Shown piece by piece: positions 25,445 through 34,195 of a stretch of 64,000 nucleotides of DNA. The DNA lies in the NCBI GenBank assembly GCA_025358925.1, contig JANYHT010000037.1:1-64000 (forward strand), given 5' to 3'. The position numbers and the translations under genes are program-made. Within the stretch, counting starts at the first letter, position 1. Each line of letters begins with the position of its first letter. Source of the DNA: Gemmatimonadaceae bacterium. GTDB taxonomy: Bacteria > Gemmatimonadota > Gemmatimonadetes > Gemmatimonadales > Gemmatimonadaceae. The notes beneath the pieces are model-generated. The model was not told the origin of the DNA and searched no databases. It saw only the letters and a program-made list of their open reading frames with translations.

Positions 25445-27573
25445 TGCGTCACCGAATGCACATCAGCGGATAGATCAAGCGCGCGTATGAGTGCATCCGC
25501 CGCGCCACCGTTCGTTTCCTCAATGAGGCGAGTGTATTTCGGTCGACTAAAATCCTGCTCGTCTGCAGCGAGCTCGTAGCTGCGGCGTTCAAATCCGATC
25601 ACGCCCACGGCATTACTCTCTAGCATCAGCACGTCGGAGAGCAAAGTTCGCGAACTAAACCCATTCACCAACAACTCCGGCGCAAAAGCATTCAAGTCAG
25701 CGATGCATTGCAGCAGGTACGGCGCCTCTGCCGCAAATCGCTGCCAGTCGATATTCTGCAGTTCGAATCCTACGCTAGGCAACTCGGCGCACGCATCACT
25801 CAGTATACGTATGATCGCATCAGGCCGAGCATGACGCCGGAGCGCAGTAAGAAATGGTGTGAGGTCCTGTTGAGACTGACGATCCGTAGGTAGCACCACC
25901 GCGAATCGTTGCGCGCCGCGTGCGAGCGTTTGCAGATCGCACACGCACAGCGACGCTCCATCGAGCGCGGCAAACACGTTGGCGTGCGTCACGATAGTGC
26001 GCGCGCTTTCGCGTGTAACAGGAAGCGGCACCCCAAGCGTCCAACCAGCCGGCTGCATCTTGAGACCGCCCACGGCTAAGGGCGCTGTGTTCGAGCGCAC
26101 GTGCAGACGGCATACGCGTGTCAACGCGAAACATTCCTTCGAAATGTCAATGCGCAACAGCGCTGGAGAGATCGCCACCGCATGTTGCGCGATGTCGTTC
26201 ACCATTACCGCTAGTGAATCCGAGTGTCCAGAGACACTGAGCCAGAGTTCGACGGTGCTCGTTGGCCGATCCGCGAGCATAAATGCAATCTCGCCGAACA
26301 CGCCAGCGTCCAAGCGCAGACCGTCGGCGGTGACCGTGAAAGCGCTGTCGACATAAACACCCATCTCCGCAGCCGCGCGTCCCCACCGGTGTCCAAAACG
26401 CACTTGCTGTGCAAACATAAGACTGGGCGTGTGAATCTCACCATTTGCCGCAGGCGGACCGGACACATGATAGCGATCGGGCAGTGACGGCATCGGCTCA
26501 AACGATTCCATCGTACCGGCGCGCGTGACGGTCGAGCACACGGTCACGGCTCTCGCCAACCGAGGCACATGGCCTTGACTCCGCAATCTTCGCGTCAGCT
26601 CCACATCTTCCGCTTGGTTCCAAAAAAGTAACTCATTCCATCGCGTGTCCTTCAAGTGCTGCGTTTTGGCAATCATGATGCCGCCATTGATGTACAAATT
26701 GCGCGTCCAATCGCCGTACTCGAGAATCGCAGGAGGAGACCACGACCATTCGCAGCCGAGGGCCACCCAATCCGGGAATCGACGTCCGTCCGGGCGAAGT
26801 TGTCGACAGACGAGAAAGGAAAAATCACCACCAAATTCCTGCAGACGCGTGATGAAGTCTGTATTGATCGTGTAGCGGTCGTGCGCGATGATGAGATTTT
26901 CGTATCGCGCGTGATCCACAATCTGATTCTTCTTTCGAGTAATCCATCCCTGTTCGACAAACTCGTTCGTGTCGGCAACGAATACCACATTGGGAAACGC
27001 GGCGCATACGTCAGTTGCAATACATGACGGTCCGCACACCACAATTTCCGCGATGTACGCCGCAGAGTGGTCGAGCGCGAGTACGCTGGCAATAAACGCA
27101 AAGAGCTGACCCTGGCGTTTTCCGTCAGTAATAACACCGAATGAAAAAGACTCGGCGCCCATCGGACGTGGAGTGGCGCGCGTGTTCTTTACGGCAAACT
27201 GCGTCGCTCCATCTTCGTCAATAAATTCAAACTGCGGTACAATGTCTCCCCACATGTACAGTTGATTTTTCAATTCAAAAATCGAGCAAAGTTTGGTATT
27301 CGTCATACGAATGATCAGGACGCCGCCCGGCGCAAGCAACCGTAGCGCTTCGTCCACGACCAACGGCCACGCCTTGATAGTGCCCAAGTCGCGTTCGACG
27401 AGATACACCAGTTGAAACGACTGGTGGAATGTCGGTGGCATGCGAAAATCGTGCGACGGGTCGAGGATGTGCTCGCTCGCCTGCATGCGCGCCAGCGGTG
27501 GGATCTTACCGGCCCAGAAAACGCGCGCGTCGCTCGCGAGCATCGCCCTCAGTGCTGCGTCCTGCGCAATCAC
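25441..27573 (-). CDS. Large methyltransferase-like/GT2 hybrid glycosyltransferase
   Basis: A 710-residue protein starting at GTG 27573, whose GTGA overlaps the stop of the FkbM gene; the frame is open further upstream but only as shadow. Residues about 1-150 look like the end of a class I methyltransferase (RLLAPGGVLIIRMTNTKLCS). Residues about 160-410 resemble a GT2 glycosyltransferase (IIAHDRYTINTDF, then NQAEDVELTRRLRSQG). Residues about 410-710 are unfamiliar: a beta-rich stretch, then an alpha/beta part. Probably builds or modifies the glycan made by this island. Domain borders are approximate. Confidence 0.78.
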   Translation of the reverse strand: MIAQDAALRAMLASDARVFWAGKIPPLARMQASEHILDPSHDFRMPPTFHQSFQLVYLVERDLGTIKAWPLVVDEALRLLAPGGVLIIRMTNTKLCSIFELKNQLYMWGDIVPQFEFIDEDGATQFAVKNTRATPRPMGAESFSFGVITDGKRQGQLFAFIASVLALDHSAAYIAEIVVCGPSCIATDVCAAFPNVVFVADTNEFVEQGWITRKKNQIVDHARYENLIIAHDRYTINTDFITRLQEFGGDFSFLVCRQLRPDGRRFPDWVALGCEWSWSPPAILEYGDWTRNLYINGGIMIAKTQHLKDTRWNELLFWNQAEDVELTRRLRSQGHVPRLARAVTVCSTVTRAGTMESFEPMPSLPDRYHVSGPPAANGEIHTPSLMFAQQVRFGHRWGRAAAEMGVYVDSAFTVTADGLRLDAGVFGEIAFMLADRPTSTVELWLSVSGHSDSLAVMVNDIAQHAVAISPALLRIDISKECFALTRVCRLHVRSNTAPLAVGGLKMQPAGWTLGVPLPVTRESARTIVTHANVFAALDGASLCVCDLQTLARGAQRFAVVLPTDRQSQQDLTPFLTALRRHARPDAIIRILSDACAELPSVGFELQNIDWQRFAAEAPYLLQCIADLNAFAPELLVNGFSSRTLLSDVLMLESNAVGVIGFERRSYELAADEQDFSRPKYTRLIEETNGGAADALIRALDLSADVHSVTQ

Positions 27574-28460
27574 GTACGCTGCCTTAGGACCATCTGGAGC
27601 CGTTCGAGCTGCGCGTCGCGATGCCTGACCGCCTCGCCCAATCGTTGCGTCTCCGCGCATTCTCTCGCCAACGCATCCTCGATCGTGGTCAAGCGCTCCA
27701 GCACGCGTTGCATATCGGCGAGGTCGCGGTCGGGCTTCAGACTGTCCGAAGGTGCATGCCAATAGTGCTTGCCGTCATACAGTTGGATGCCGCGTAACCG
27801 AAGCGTCGCTTCTATGTCTTGCGGGTTAAGATCGTGACGACAGAAAAAAACATTGAATTCGTTCGATGCGTGGTCGTTCGGCTTAATCGCATAGATAGAA
27901 AACCCGAGCTCGTGCAGTCGAGTCATGACGGCACGCAGATCGTGCGTTTCCTGCGCGTACAGCTTTGCCTTGATCGTCGCGGGCACCTCGAGCATGCCAG
28001 CCTCCGTCCGACCGAGCAGTGCACCGAGGGATTCGAGGACGGCGAGGTCGACACCTTGTGCGTCGATCTTGATGAAGCGAATGCGTTCGGCGGAGTGAAT
28101 TTCCGGCACGGTGTCCAAACGCGTGACCGACACGTCGATTTCGTGTTCGAAGTAGAGGTCGGTGCGCGTGCGCCAGTATTCGTCAGTCGCGACACTGGTG
28201 GCGTCAAAATCGAGTAAGCTCGAGACCCCTTGGTCCGCGTGATTGGCGATGTGAAAGACCGCCGTGCGCTCCTCAGCGTCGACAGCGAATTGGAGCACGG
28301 TCAGGTTACCGATGCTTCGCTCGGCCGCGCGCGCCCGCAGTTGGTGGCAGAGTGAGGGAATCGGTTCGAAGGCCAATACATGCACGTTCGGATTTCGCTC
28401 GGCCACGTCAAGCGCAAAGCCGCCGAGATTCGCACCAACATCGATCACCAAGTCCTTCAC
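27570..28460 (-). CDS. FkbM-family SAM-dependent methyltransferase
   Basis: A 296-residue methyltransferase. The SAM loop is VIDVGANLGGFAL near the N-terminus, with VLAFEPIPSLCHQL and RIRFIKIDAQGVDLAVLESL, all typical of the FkbM family that O-methylates sugars. The last 60 residues are a charged helical, coiled-coil-like tail (RVLERLTTIEDALAREC), unusual for FkbM and perhaps used to hold partners. First gene of the operon behind the sigma-54-type promoter at 28551-28566. Confidence 0.9.
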   Translation of the reverse strand: MKDLVIDVGANLGGFALDVAERNPNVHVLAFEPIPSLCHQLRARAAERSIGNLTVLQFAVDAEERTAVFHIANHADQGVSSLLDFDATSVATDEYWRTRTDLYFEHEIDVSVTRLDTVPEIHSAERIRFIKIDAQGVDLAVLESLGALLGRTEAGMLEVPATIKAKLYAQETHDLRAVMTRLHELGFSIYAIKPNDHASNEFNVFFCRHDLNPQDIEATLRLRGIQLYDGKHYWHAPSDSLKPDRDLADMQRVLERLTTIEDALARECAETQRLGEAVRHRDAQLERLQMVLRQRT

Positions 28461-28550
28461 GGAGCTATCTCAGGGTTAACGCTGAAGTGCGCGCCGACGC
28501 AGTCGCCAATGCGCAATCAGCGGTCTGGTAGCAGAACACACGTCACAAAA

Positions 28551-28566
28551 GCAAGTGCGATGCCAA
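28551..28566 (-). promoter_or_regulatory. Putative sigma-54 promoter of the FkbM/glycosyltransferase operon
   Basis: Minus-strand TTGGCATCGCACTTGC followed by TTTTG matches the -24/-12 consensus closely with the GG-N10-GC spacing. Predicted start of transcription is near 28540, about 80 bases before the FkbM-family start. The neighbouring sequence 28565-28625 is AT-rich for this genome. Confidence 0.68.
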
Positions 28567-28678
28567 TGACATGGAAATACGTAAAGTGTTGCTGGATAAT
28601 AATGTACAAGAATATCGCCATCGATACCGTATCACAGAATGGGCAGTGGTTGCCATGCGCAGTATCGCCACTCGGCAA

Positions 28679-30100
28679 TTATTGCCGTCGTCCGTTCGTA
28701 AATTCCGGATCGGCCAGGAGCGCCGTCACTACACTCGACCAGTTGCCGGGCGTTGCTTGGCGTACGAGCCGAACGGTGGGATACCACGGCGTGCTCGTAC
28801 CGTGCAAACCCCAACGCCAATCGGGCACGGCTTGCAGCAACACCCACGTGCGAAGACCCATCGCGCCCGCCAGATGAGCGACGCCCGTGTCCGTTGTCAC
28901 GACACCGTCGAGCGATGCAAGCAGCGTTGCGGTGGCGGACCAATCCGCCACAGCGGGCGAACGTTCAAGATCAGGAAACGCAACGTCGCCGGCCGGTCCC
29001 TGTTGCAGCGAAATCCAGTGAAGGCGCCGATCGCGAAGCAATGCGGGTAGCTGTGCCACCTCAAGGTCGCGCGTGAGTCGGCCCGCAAACGCTGGATTGC
29101 CCGCCCACACGAGTCCAATTCGCGGGACGTTGTTGCGCGCGTTGTGTGATGACGAAATGTCGTGGTGCGGCGCATGGAAATACGGCACGCCTGCCCCCAA
29201 CACCGCGTCATCAAGCGCGAGTCGATGCGGGAGCGATAGCATGGGCACATGCCAATCGGTGCTGACCGCCGTCCCTCGCGCAACGGCATCAAAACCGTTG
29301 GTACGAAAGAGTGAGACGGCATCGGCATGACATTCCACGACAGCGCGCGCGGCACCACGTTCTGCTAACAGCGGAATGAATCGCGCAAACTGGAATTGAT
29401 CACCGACACCTTGTTCGGCCGTGACGAGCACCGACGCGCCGTCCAGCGGCTGACCGTGCCATGGCATTGCGGATGTTTGTGGCGTAGGAAGCGCGCGCGA
29501 CTCGAACAAGGCCCAGCCGTTGGCACTCGCGCCGCCCAACAGCGTGGTGTACGCGCGCTGCAAGTGCGTCGGTGCATGCTGTGGACGAACGGCATCGGCA
29601 CGATCTAGCCATTGCAGTGCGCCAGGTAGATCAGCGAGGTCGTGTCGCACCTGCGCGGCGGTGAGCAGGAATGCTGCGTGCTGTGGTGCGATGGTGAGAG
29701 CTCGATGCACGAAGGGCCATGCCGCGTCGGGTTGACCCATGGTTCGCATCGCACCGGCGAGTGCGGCGAGTCCAGCGGGATCGTGCGGGCGCAGCTCGAC
29801 GACGCGCGCAAAACACGCCGCTGCCTCCGCCGCCGCGCCCGCGTCCAACAACGCTGCACCGAGCGAAAGTGCGGTTGCAGCGTCGGCCCACGTCGCGTGT
29901 GTGTACGTGTGCAGCAACGCGCGGCGCACGCCTAATACATCGCCCGCCAGACGATAAACATTGGCGACCATCACGCCGAGACTCGACTCGGTGGGAAAGG
30001 CGTCCCGCACGATCGTGAAGGCGTCAATCGCGGCGGCGAAATTACCCGCTTCGAGAGCGGATTGGGCCTGTTCGAGCAGGAGGAGCTGGGCGGAATCCAT
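28679..30100 (-). CDS. TPR-repeat glycosyltransferase (heptosyltransferase/O-GlcNAc-transferase-like)
   Basis: A 473-residue protein. Residues 1-200 are tetratricopeptide repeats (ALEAGNFAAAIDAF, AAACFARVVELRPHDPAGLA). Residues about 215-470 are a GT-B fold with IGLVWAGNPAFAG, LQQGPAGD, VVTTDTGVAHLAGAMG and DWRWGLHGTSTPWYPT. Proteins of this build are common beside flagellin genes and are thought to glycosylate protein, with the repeats holding the acceptor. It is divergent from fliC, about 200 bases away, which makes flagellin the leading candidate substrate. Confidence 0.88.
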   Translation of the reverse strand: MDSAQLLLLEQAQSALEAGNFAAAIDAFTIVRDAFPTESSLGVMVANVYRLAGDVLGVRRALLHTYTHATWADAATALSLGAALLDAGAAAEAAACFARVVELRPHDPAGLAALAGAMRTMGQPDAAWPFVHRALTIAPQHAAFLLTAAQVRHDLADLPGALQWLDRADAVRPQHAPTHLQRAYTTLLGGASANGWALFESRALPTPQTSAMPWHGQPLDGASVLVTAEQGVGDQFQFARFIPLLAERGAARAVVECHADAVSLFRTNGFDAVARGTAVSTDWHVPMLSLPHRLALDDAVLGAGVPYFHAPHHDISSSHNARNNVPRIGLVWAGNPAFAGRLTRDLEVAQLPALLRDRRLHWISLQQGPAGDVAFPDLERSPAVADWSATATLLASLDGVVTTDTGVAHLAGAMGLRTWVLLQAVPDWRWGLHGTSTPWYPTVRLVRQATPGNWSSVVTALLADPEFTNGRRQ

Positions 30101-30203
30101 GCGAATTGCGAGCCGAAAGTGTGGCGAAATGCGAGAGTAAGTACCGTGCTGTGACAGCGGTTTCCGAGAGTGTGAGAGTGCTCGAAAAGTCGCTACAAAA
30201 TGC

Positions 30204-30230
30204 TCAAGTTCCTGATGGTCGCGACGACAC
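30204..30230 (+). promoter_or_regulatory. Putative sigma-28 promoter of fliC
   Basis: TCAAGTTC, an 11-base spacer, then GACGACAC. It matches 11 of 16 positions of the flagellar sigma-28 consensus with the exact spacer. The transcript would start near 30237, leaving a leader of about 70 bases with a strong ribosome site (GGAGGAT) before the ATG. Confidence 0.55.
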
Positions 30231-30308
30231 TGAGATCTGACCGCGATTCGATCATCGAGTCCGGGCGAGGCACGGATGCCTCAATTCAACATCACGGAGG
30301 ATAGTCTC

Positions 30309-31076
30309 ATGCGTATCAACACGAACGTCGGCGCACTTACGGCCTCGAAGAACATCTTCGTCAACGAAATGGCGACGAACAGCAGCATGGCGAAGTTGAG
30401 CTCAGGTTTGCGTATCAGCCGCGCGGCAGATGACGCCGCCGGCCTTTCCATTGCGAACAAGCTTCGCACGCAGAGCCGTTCGTTGACCGCCGCATCGAAT
30501 AACGCCGAGCAGGGCAGCGCGATGTTGCAGATCGCGGAAAGTGCCGCTTCGACGATCCAGAAGATCATTGAGCGTCAGAAGGAACTGATCACGCAGTCGC
30601 AATCGTCTGGCAACAACAGCACCGTGAGCGCGACCCTCGGCACTGAAATCTCCACGTTGCAGACAGAGTCGGCCCGTATTCTCGCGGCGTCAGACTTCCA
30701 AGGCGCGAACGTGTTCGCGTCGCTCACATTCCAAGTGCGTGACTCAGCGACGAGCGGTACGGTGACGGTGAACGCCGCGCTGACCTTGACGTCCTTGAGT
30801 GGTGCTTCGTCGTTGGCAAACGCTGATACGGCGCTTGACGCGGTCAACTCGACGCTCGCCAACATTGGTGCAGGTCAGTCGGTGCTCGATTACACGGTGC
30901 AGAACTTGAAGTCTGCCATCGTGAACGTCCGCGCCGCGGAGTCCGTGATCCGCGACGTCGACATGGCCGAAGAAATGGCCAACTTCACCAAGAGCAACAT
31001 CCTCAAGCAAGCAGCCGAAGCGATGTTGTCGCAGGCGAATCAAGGCAGCCAAGGCGTGTTGCAGCTCCTGCGATAA
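30309..31076 (+). CDS. fliC: Flagellin FliC (short form)
   Basis: A 255-residue flagellin: N-terminal MRINTNVGALTASKNIF and LSSGLRISRAADDAAGLSIA, C-terminal VNVRAAESVIRDVDMAEEM and NILKQAAEAMLSQANQ. Only the D0/D1 core and a short Ser/Thr-rich middle (about 100-170) are present; the variable D2/D3 domains are missing. I start at ATG 30309 because GGAGGAT lies eight bases before it; a start 33 bases upstream would add a foreign N-terminus that flagellin export does not tolerate. The middle offers many Ser/Thr sites for O-glycosylation. It is the only flagellin in the window. Confidence 0.97.
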   Translation: MRINTNVGALTASKNIFVNEMATNSSMAKLSSGLRISRAADDAAGLSIANKLRTQSRSLTAASNNAEQGSAMLQIAESAASTIQKIIERQKELITQSQSSGNNSTVSATLGTEISTLQTESARILAASDFQGANVFASLTFQVRDSATSGTVTVNAALTLTSLSGASSLANADTALDAVNSTLANIGAGQSVLDYTVQNLKSAIVNVRAAESVIRDVDMAEEMANFTKSNILKQAAEAMLSQANQGSQGVLQLLR

Positions 31077-31103
31077 GCTCGATCAGGCTGACGGATGATT
31101 AAT

Positions 31104-31136
31104 CCTCGGAGTCGGCGCAATGCGTCGGCTCCGAGG
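31104..31136 (+). terminator. Strong hairpin between fliC and fliD
   Basis: A 15-base stem (CCTCGGAGTCGGCGC pairing with GCGTCGGCTCCGAGG, two G-T/wobble positions) closes a three-base AAT loop. No T-run follows, so it could act as a partial terminator or a 3' barrier protecting the abundant fliC message, while allowing some reading into fliD, whose ribosome site starts 13 bases later. Confidence 0.6.
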
Positions 31137-31162
31137 TCCTGTCCTAAGTGGAGGTTCAGGTC

Positions 31163-33262
31163 ATGACAACCCCGGTTACACCAACAACGTCTTCGTCCAC
31201 GAGTGGTCCAACCACCGTTAGTGGGCTTGGCTCCGGCATTCAGTGGGGCGATATCGTCGATGCGACGATTCGCGCGCAAGAAGCACGCGACCTCACGCCG
31301 ATCACCAACGATATTGAAGCACGCGCCAGGCAGAAGACTGCGTGGACGCAGCTGCAGGCGTTAACGCAAACGCTCAATGATACTGCGCGACTCATACGTC
31401 GCGCGGGTTTTGGCGGCTACACCGCGAACGTGCCGACCAGCGCAACCAGCGGTCGGGCGTTGTTGACGGCGTCCGCAACGTTGAACGCCGTTGCCGGCAC
31501 GTATCGCGTTGAAGTGGCGCAGTTGGCGGACACTGCGAAGCTCGCGGGCAACAACGTGGCAAACACCGGTGCCGCACTTGGTGTGAGCGGAAATTTCACG
31601 CTGAATGGTGCCACGATTAGCGTGGTCACGACTGATACGTTGCTTGACCTACAACAGAAGCTGAACGACGCGAACACCGGTGCGACACCGACGGGCGTCA
31701 CGGCAACAGTGGTCAGTGACGGTGGTACAGCGGGTCGTCTTGTGTTGACGGCGAACGCGAGTGGATCGACCGGCATTACGTTGCGGGACGGGACGGGAGG
31801 CATCGCGCGCGAAGTTGGCCTTTTCGATTCACGTACCAAGCCAATTTCTTCGGCCACGCAAGCGGCGGCTATCGCACTCGGGCTGTCCATCTCGCCGCCA
31901 CCGGCCACTATTCGTGTTGGGAATCGCCTGATTACCGCCGACTTGGCGGTCGATTCGATTGCGTCAATCGCGGCGAAGATCAATGCTGCGGGCGGTTCGG
32001 CGTCGGTGGAACCAGAACAGTACGGAAATCAAACACGCTTTCGTTTGGTGACCGACGGTAATGTCAGCGCGGTCGTTGGCGACGCTGGCAGTCAGGCCGT
32101 GATTGATGCGTTGGGATTTGCGGCGGGGCAATCTGGTACGGTGAAGCAAACAGTGTCAACGGGCGTTTACACCGATAGTAGCGATGCGGTGGTGACAACA
32201 ATGACCGCGCTTGCCGGACTTAAACTCGATGGCGCAACGACTGCCCTTGCCGTTGGTGATGCCATCAATATTCGTGGTTTTCGCGGCGATGGAACAGCAA
32301 TCACCGTCGGGCTAGTGGTCGGTTCGTCGGACACGATGCAGTCACTGCTCGATAAGATCAACGACGCAACGACCGGCTTCGGCAGCGGCGCACGACCAGC
32401 ATCGGCCTCGCTTGGGGCTGACGGTCGTGTTCGGATGGCAGATAGTGTCGGCGGTGCGTCGCGACTCACCATGTCCCTTGCAATCACGCACGCCGATGGC
32501 ACGTCGGGATCATTAGGTGCGACGAGCATCACTACGGCCGGACGTGCGCGCGAACTGCAACAGGGAAAAGACGCAATTTTGCGTGTGGATGGACGTGAGC
32601 TAACACGCAGCTCGAATAACATCACCGACGCCATTGGTGGTGTGACGCTCGCCCTGACGACGGCCGAACCGGGCACGAGTATTGACGTCGCGATCAATCG
32701 CGACATTGACGGATCACTCACGGCCGTTCAGAAATTTGCCGATGCGTACAATGCCATCCGTGCATTTTCCGATACCCAGCGCACGTCGGGCAGTGCGCTG
32801 TACGGGAACACCTCGCTCCGCGGGATCGTGGACAGTTTTACGTCCGCGCTTCGTACCAGCGTGTCAGCAAACGTCACGTATTCTAAGCTTGCGCTGACCG
32901 GCGTTACCCTCGATCGCAACGGGCTGCTTGTGGTCGATAGGGACGCGCTCAAGACCGCGATCGCCGCTAAGCCGTTGGAAGTGGAAGCGTTGTTTGGCTT
33001 CTCGGGCATTGGCGGCGCCTTCGTTATCGCGACCGACGCGGTCACGCAATACGGCACAGGTACGATCAGTACGCAAACGCAATCGATCGCCTCCGCCACG
33101 ACGCGCTTAAAAGCACGCCAAGTCAACGCGCAACGTCGCTTGGATGAAAAACGTACCTCGCTCGTCGCGCAATTCACGAAAATGGAAACCGCTATCGCGA
33201 CACTGAATCAACGCGGCAGCGTGATTACGAGCTCGATCAAAGCGCTTCAGAGTTCTGGTTGA
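31163..33262 (+). CDS. fliD: Flagellar filament cap protein FliD
   Basis: A 699-residue cap protein. FliD N-terminal region: SGLGSGIQWGDIVDATIRAQ; C-terminal region: YNAIRAFSDTQ, NRDGLL-like VTLDRNGLLVVDRDALKTAI, and a final coiled coil. It caps the growing filament and folds incoming flagellin. ATG at 31163 follows GGAGGTT by eight bases; an in-frame start 15 bases earlier is disfavoured. It is clearly longer than enteric FliD (about 470), with repeated flagellin-hook-IN-like beta segments in the middle. Confidence 0.94.
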   Translation: MTTPVTPTTSSSTSGPTTVSGLGSGIQWGDIVDATIRAQEARDLTPITNDIEARARQKTAWTQLQALTQTLNDTARLIRRAGFGGYTANVPTSATSGRALLTASATLNAVAGTYRVEVAQLADTAKLAGNNVANTGAALGVSGNFTLNGATISVVTTDTLLDLQQKLNDANTGATPTGVTATVVSDGGTAGRLVLTANASGSTGITLRDGTGGIAREVGLFDSRTKPISSATQAAAIALGLSISPPPATIRVGNRLITADLAVDSIASIAAKINAAGGSASVEPEQYGNQTRFRLVTDGNVSAVVGDAGSQAVIDALGFAAGQSGTVKQTVSTGVYTDSSDAVVTTMTALAGLKLDGATTALAVGDAINIRGFRGDGTAITVGLVVGSSDTMQSLLDKINDATTGFGSGARPASASLGADGRVRMADSVGGASRLTMSLAITHADGTSGSLGATSITTAGRARELQQGKDAILRVDGRELTRSSNNITDAIGGVTLALTTAEPGTSIDVAINRDIDGSLTAVQKFADAYNAIRAFSDTQRTSGSALYGNTSLRGIVDSFTSALRTSVSANVTYSKLALTGVTLDRNGLLVVDRDALKTAIAAKPLEVEALFGFSGIGGAFVIATDAVTQYGTGTISTQTQSIASATTRLKARQVNAQRRLDEKRTSLVAQFTKMETAIATLNQRGSVITSSIKALQSSG

Positions 33263-33264
33263 TC

Positions 33265-33720
33265 ATGCCGATACTCCATCGTGACGCACGCAATTTCTCG
33301 ACTTCGACTTTAGCCCGGTATTCGATGTCTTACGCGACACCGTCGTCCAGTTATCGCGAAATGGAAGTGTTCTCCGCCTCGCGCGAGCGCCTGGTCGTCA
33401 TCGTTTTTGAACAACTGGTCGTCAATCTGGAACGCGCACGCATCGCCATGGAGCGCAACAATCTCGAATTACGCGTGACGTCACTCAGTCGCGCGCGTGG
33501 TCTGGTGGGTGAGTTGCTGGCGTCGCTTGATTTTGGGCAGAGCCAATCGCTCTCCACTCAGCTTGCGGACTTGTATCAGTACATGTTGTACGAACTCGTC
33601 GACGTCGGTCAGCGGGGCGATCTGCACGTGATGCGCAAGCTGGTGACCATCGCGACCTCGTTGCGTGATGGATTTGCCGGTGCTGCAGAACAGCTCAGCA
33701 CCGTCAAAAAGTCGGCGTGA
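33265..33720 (+). CDS. fliS: Flagellin export chaperone FliS
   Basis: A helical protein with the FliS pattern ATPSSSYREMEVFSASRERL and ALRDGFAGA-like C-terminus. It keeps flagellin unpolymerised before export. From ATG 33265 it has 151 residues; ATG 33325 (MSYATPSSSYREME) would give 131, closer to the usual size, but neither has a clear ribosome site. A TTG overlapping the fliD stop is less likely. Confidence 0.9.
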   Translation: MPILHRDARNFSTSTLARYSMSYATPSSSYREMEVFSASRERLVVIVFEQLVVNLERARIAMERNNLELRVTSLSRARGLVGELLASLDFGQSQSLSTQLADLYQYMLYELVDVGQRGDLHVMRKLVTIATSLRDGFAGAAEQLSTVKKSA

Positions 33721-33727
33721 GGCGCTT

Positions 33728-34195
33728 GTGAATCCGAACCTCGCACCTCGAACCGCGCGGCGACCATGGTCGCTCGCGCGCGCGAATGCCGCCCAGGAAG
33801 CGATCCGGATCTGCACGAGCGCTGACGCGATTGCGCACGAGGCTAGTGCGGCTGTCGGCGTCGATGACGATCATCTATTCAGTCTGTTGGAGCAGCGTGA
33901 ACAGATGTTGACCGATTTGTCTGAGCAGCTGTTGACCTTACGTCTCGAACGTCCAACGGCGGACAGCTCGTTGTTTGCGGCGACCGAGCGCATGGTGGAT
34001 GACGCCGACGCGTTGGTCAGCGACGTCTGCGCCGTGCTGTCTTCGACACATCGGACCACGATGGCGTTGGCGAAGCGCGTTGCAGATCGCGCGGCCGAAC
34101 TCCGTGCGGAGCTGGATTCGGTGCAACGCGCGGGTAGTGCGGGGATGGGTTATGCCGCATTTGCCCTGCCGCATCAAGTGGATCGCGTGCGATGA
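33728..34195 (+). CDS. FliT/FlgN-like flagellar chaperone
   Basis: A 155-residue helical protein from GTG 33728, eight bases after fliS. The stretch LFSLLEQREQMLTDLSEQLL (about residues 51-70) resembles the substrate-binding helices of FlgN/FliT chaperones, which escort FlgK, FlgL or FliD. Position after fliS is where fliT is usually found. No signal peptide. Assignment rests on fold pattern and context, not a diagnostic motif. Confidence 0.7.
   Translation: MNPNLAPRTARRPWSLARANAAQEAIRICTSADAIAHEASAAVGVDDDHLFSLLEQREQMLTDLSEQLLTLRLERPTADSSLFAATERMVDDADALVSDVCAVLSSTHRTTMALAKRVADRAAELRAELDSVQRAGSAGMGYAAFALPHQVDRVR

Noticed and set aside
30101-30116. GG-N10-GC-like site upstream of the TPR glycosyltransferase on the minus strand
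   Set aside because: Transcription would begin inside the gene after its ATG, and the flanking match is weak.
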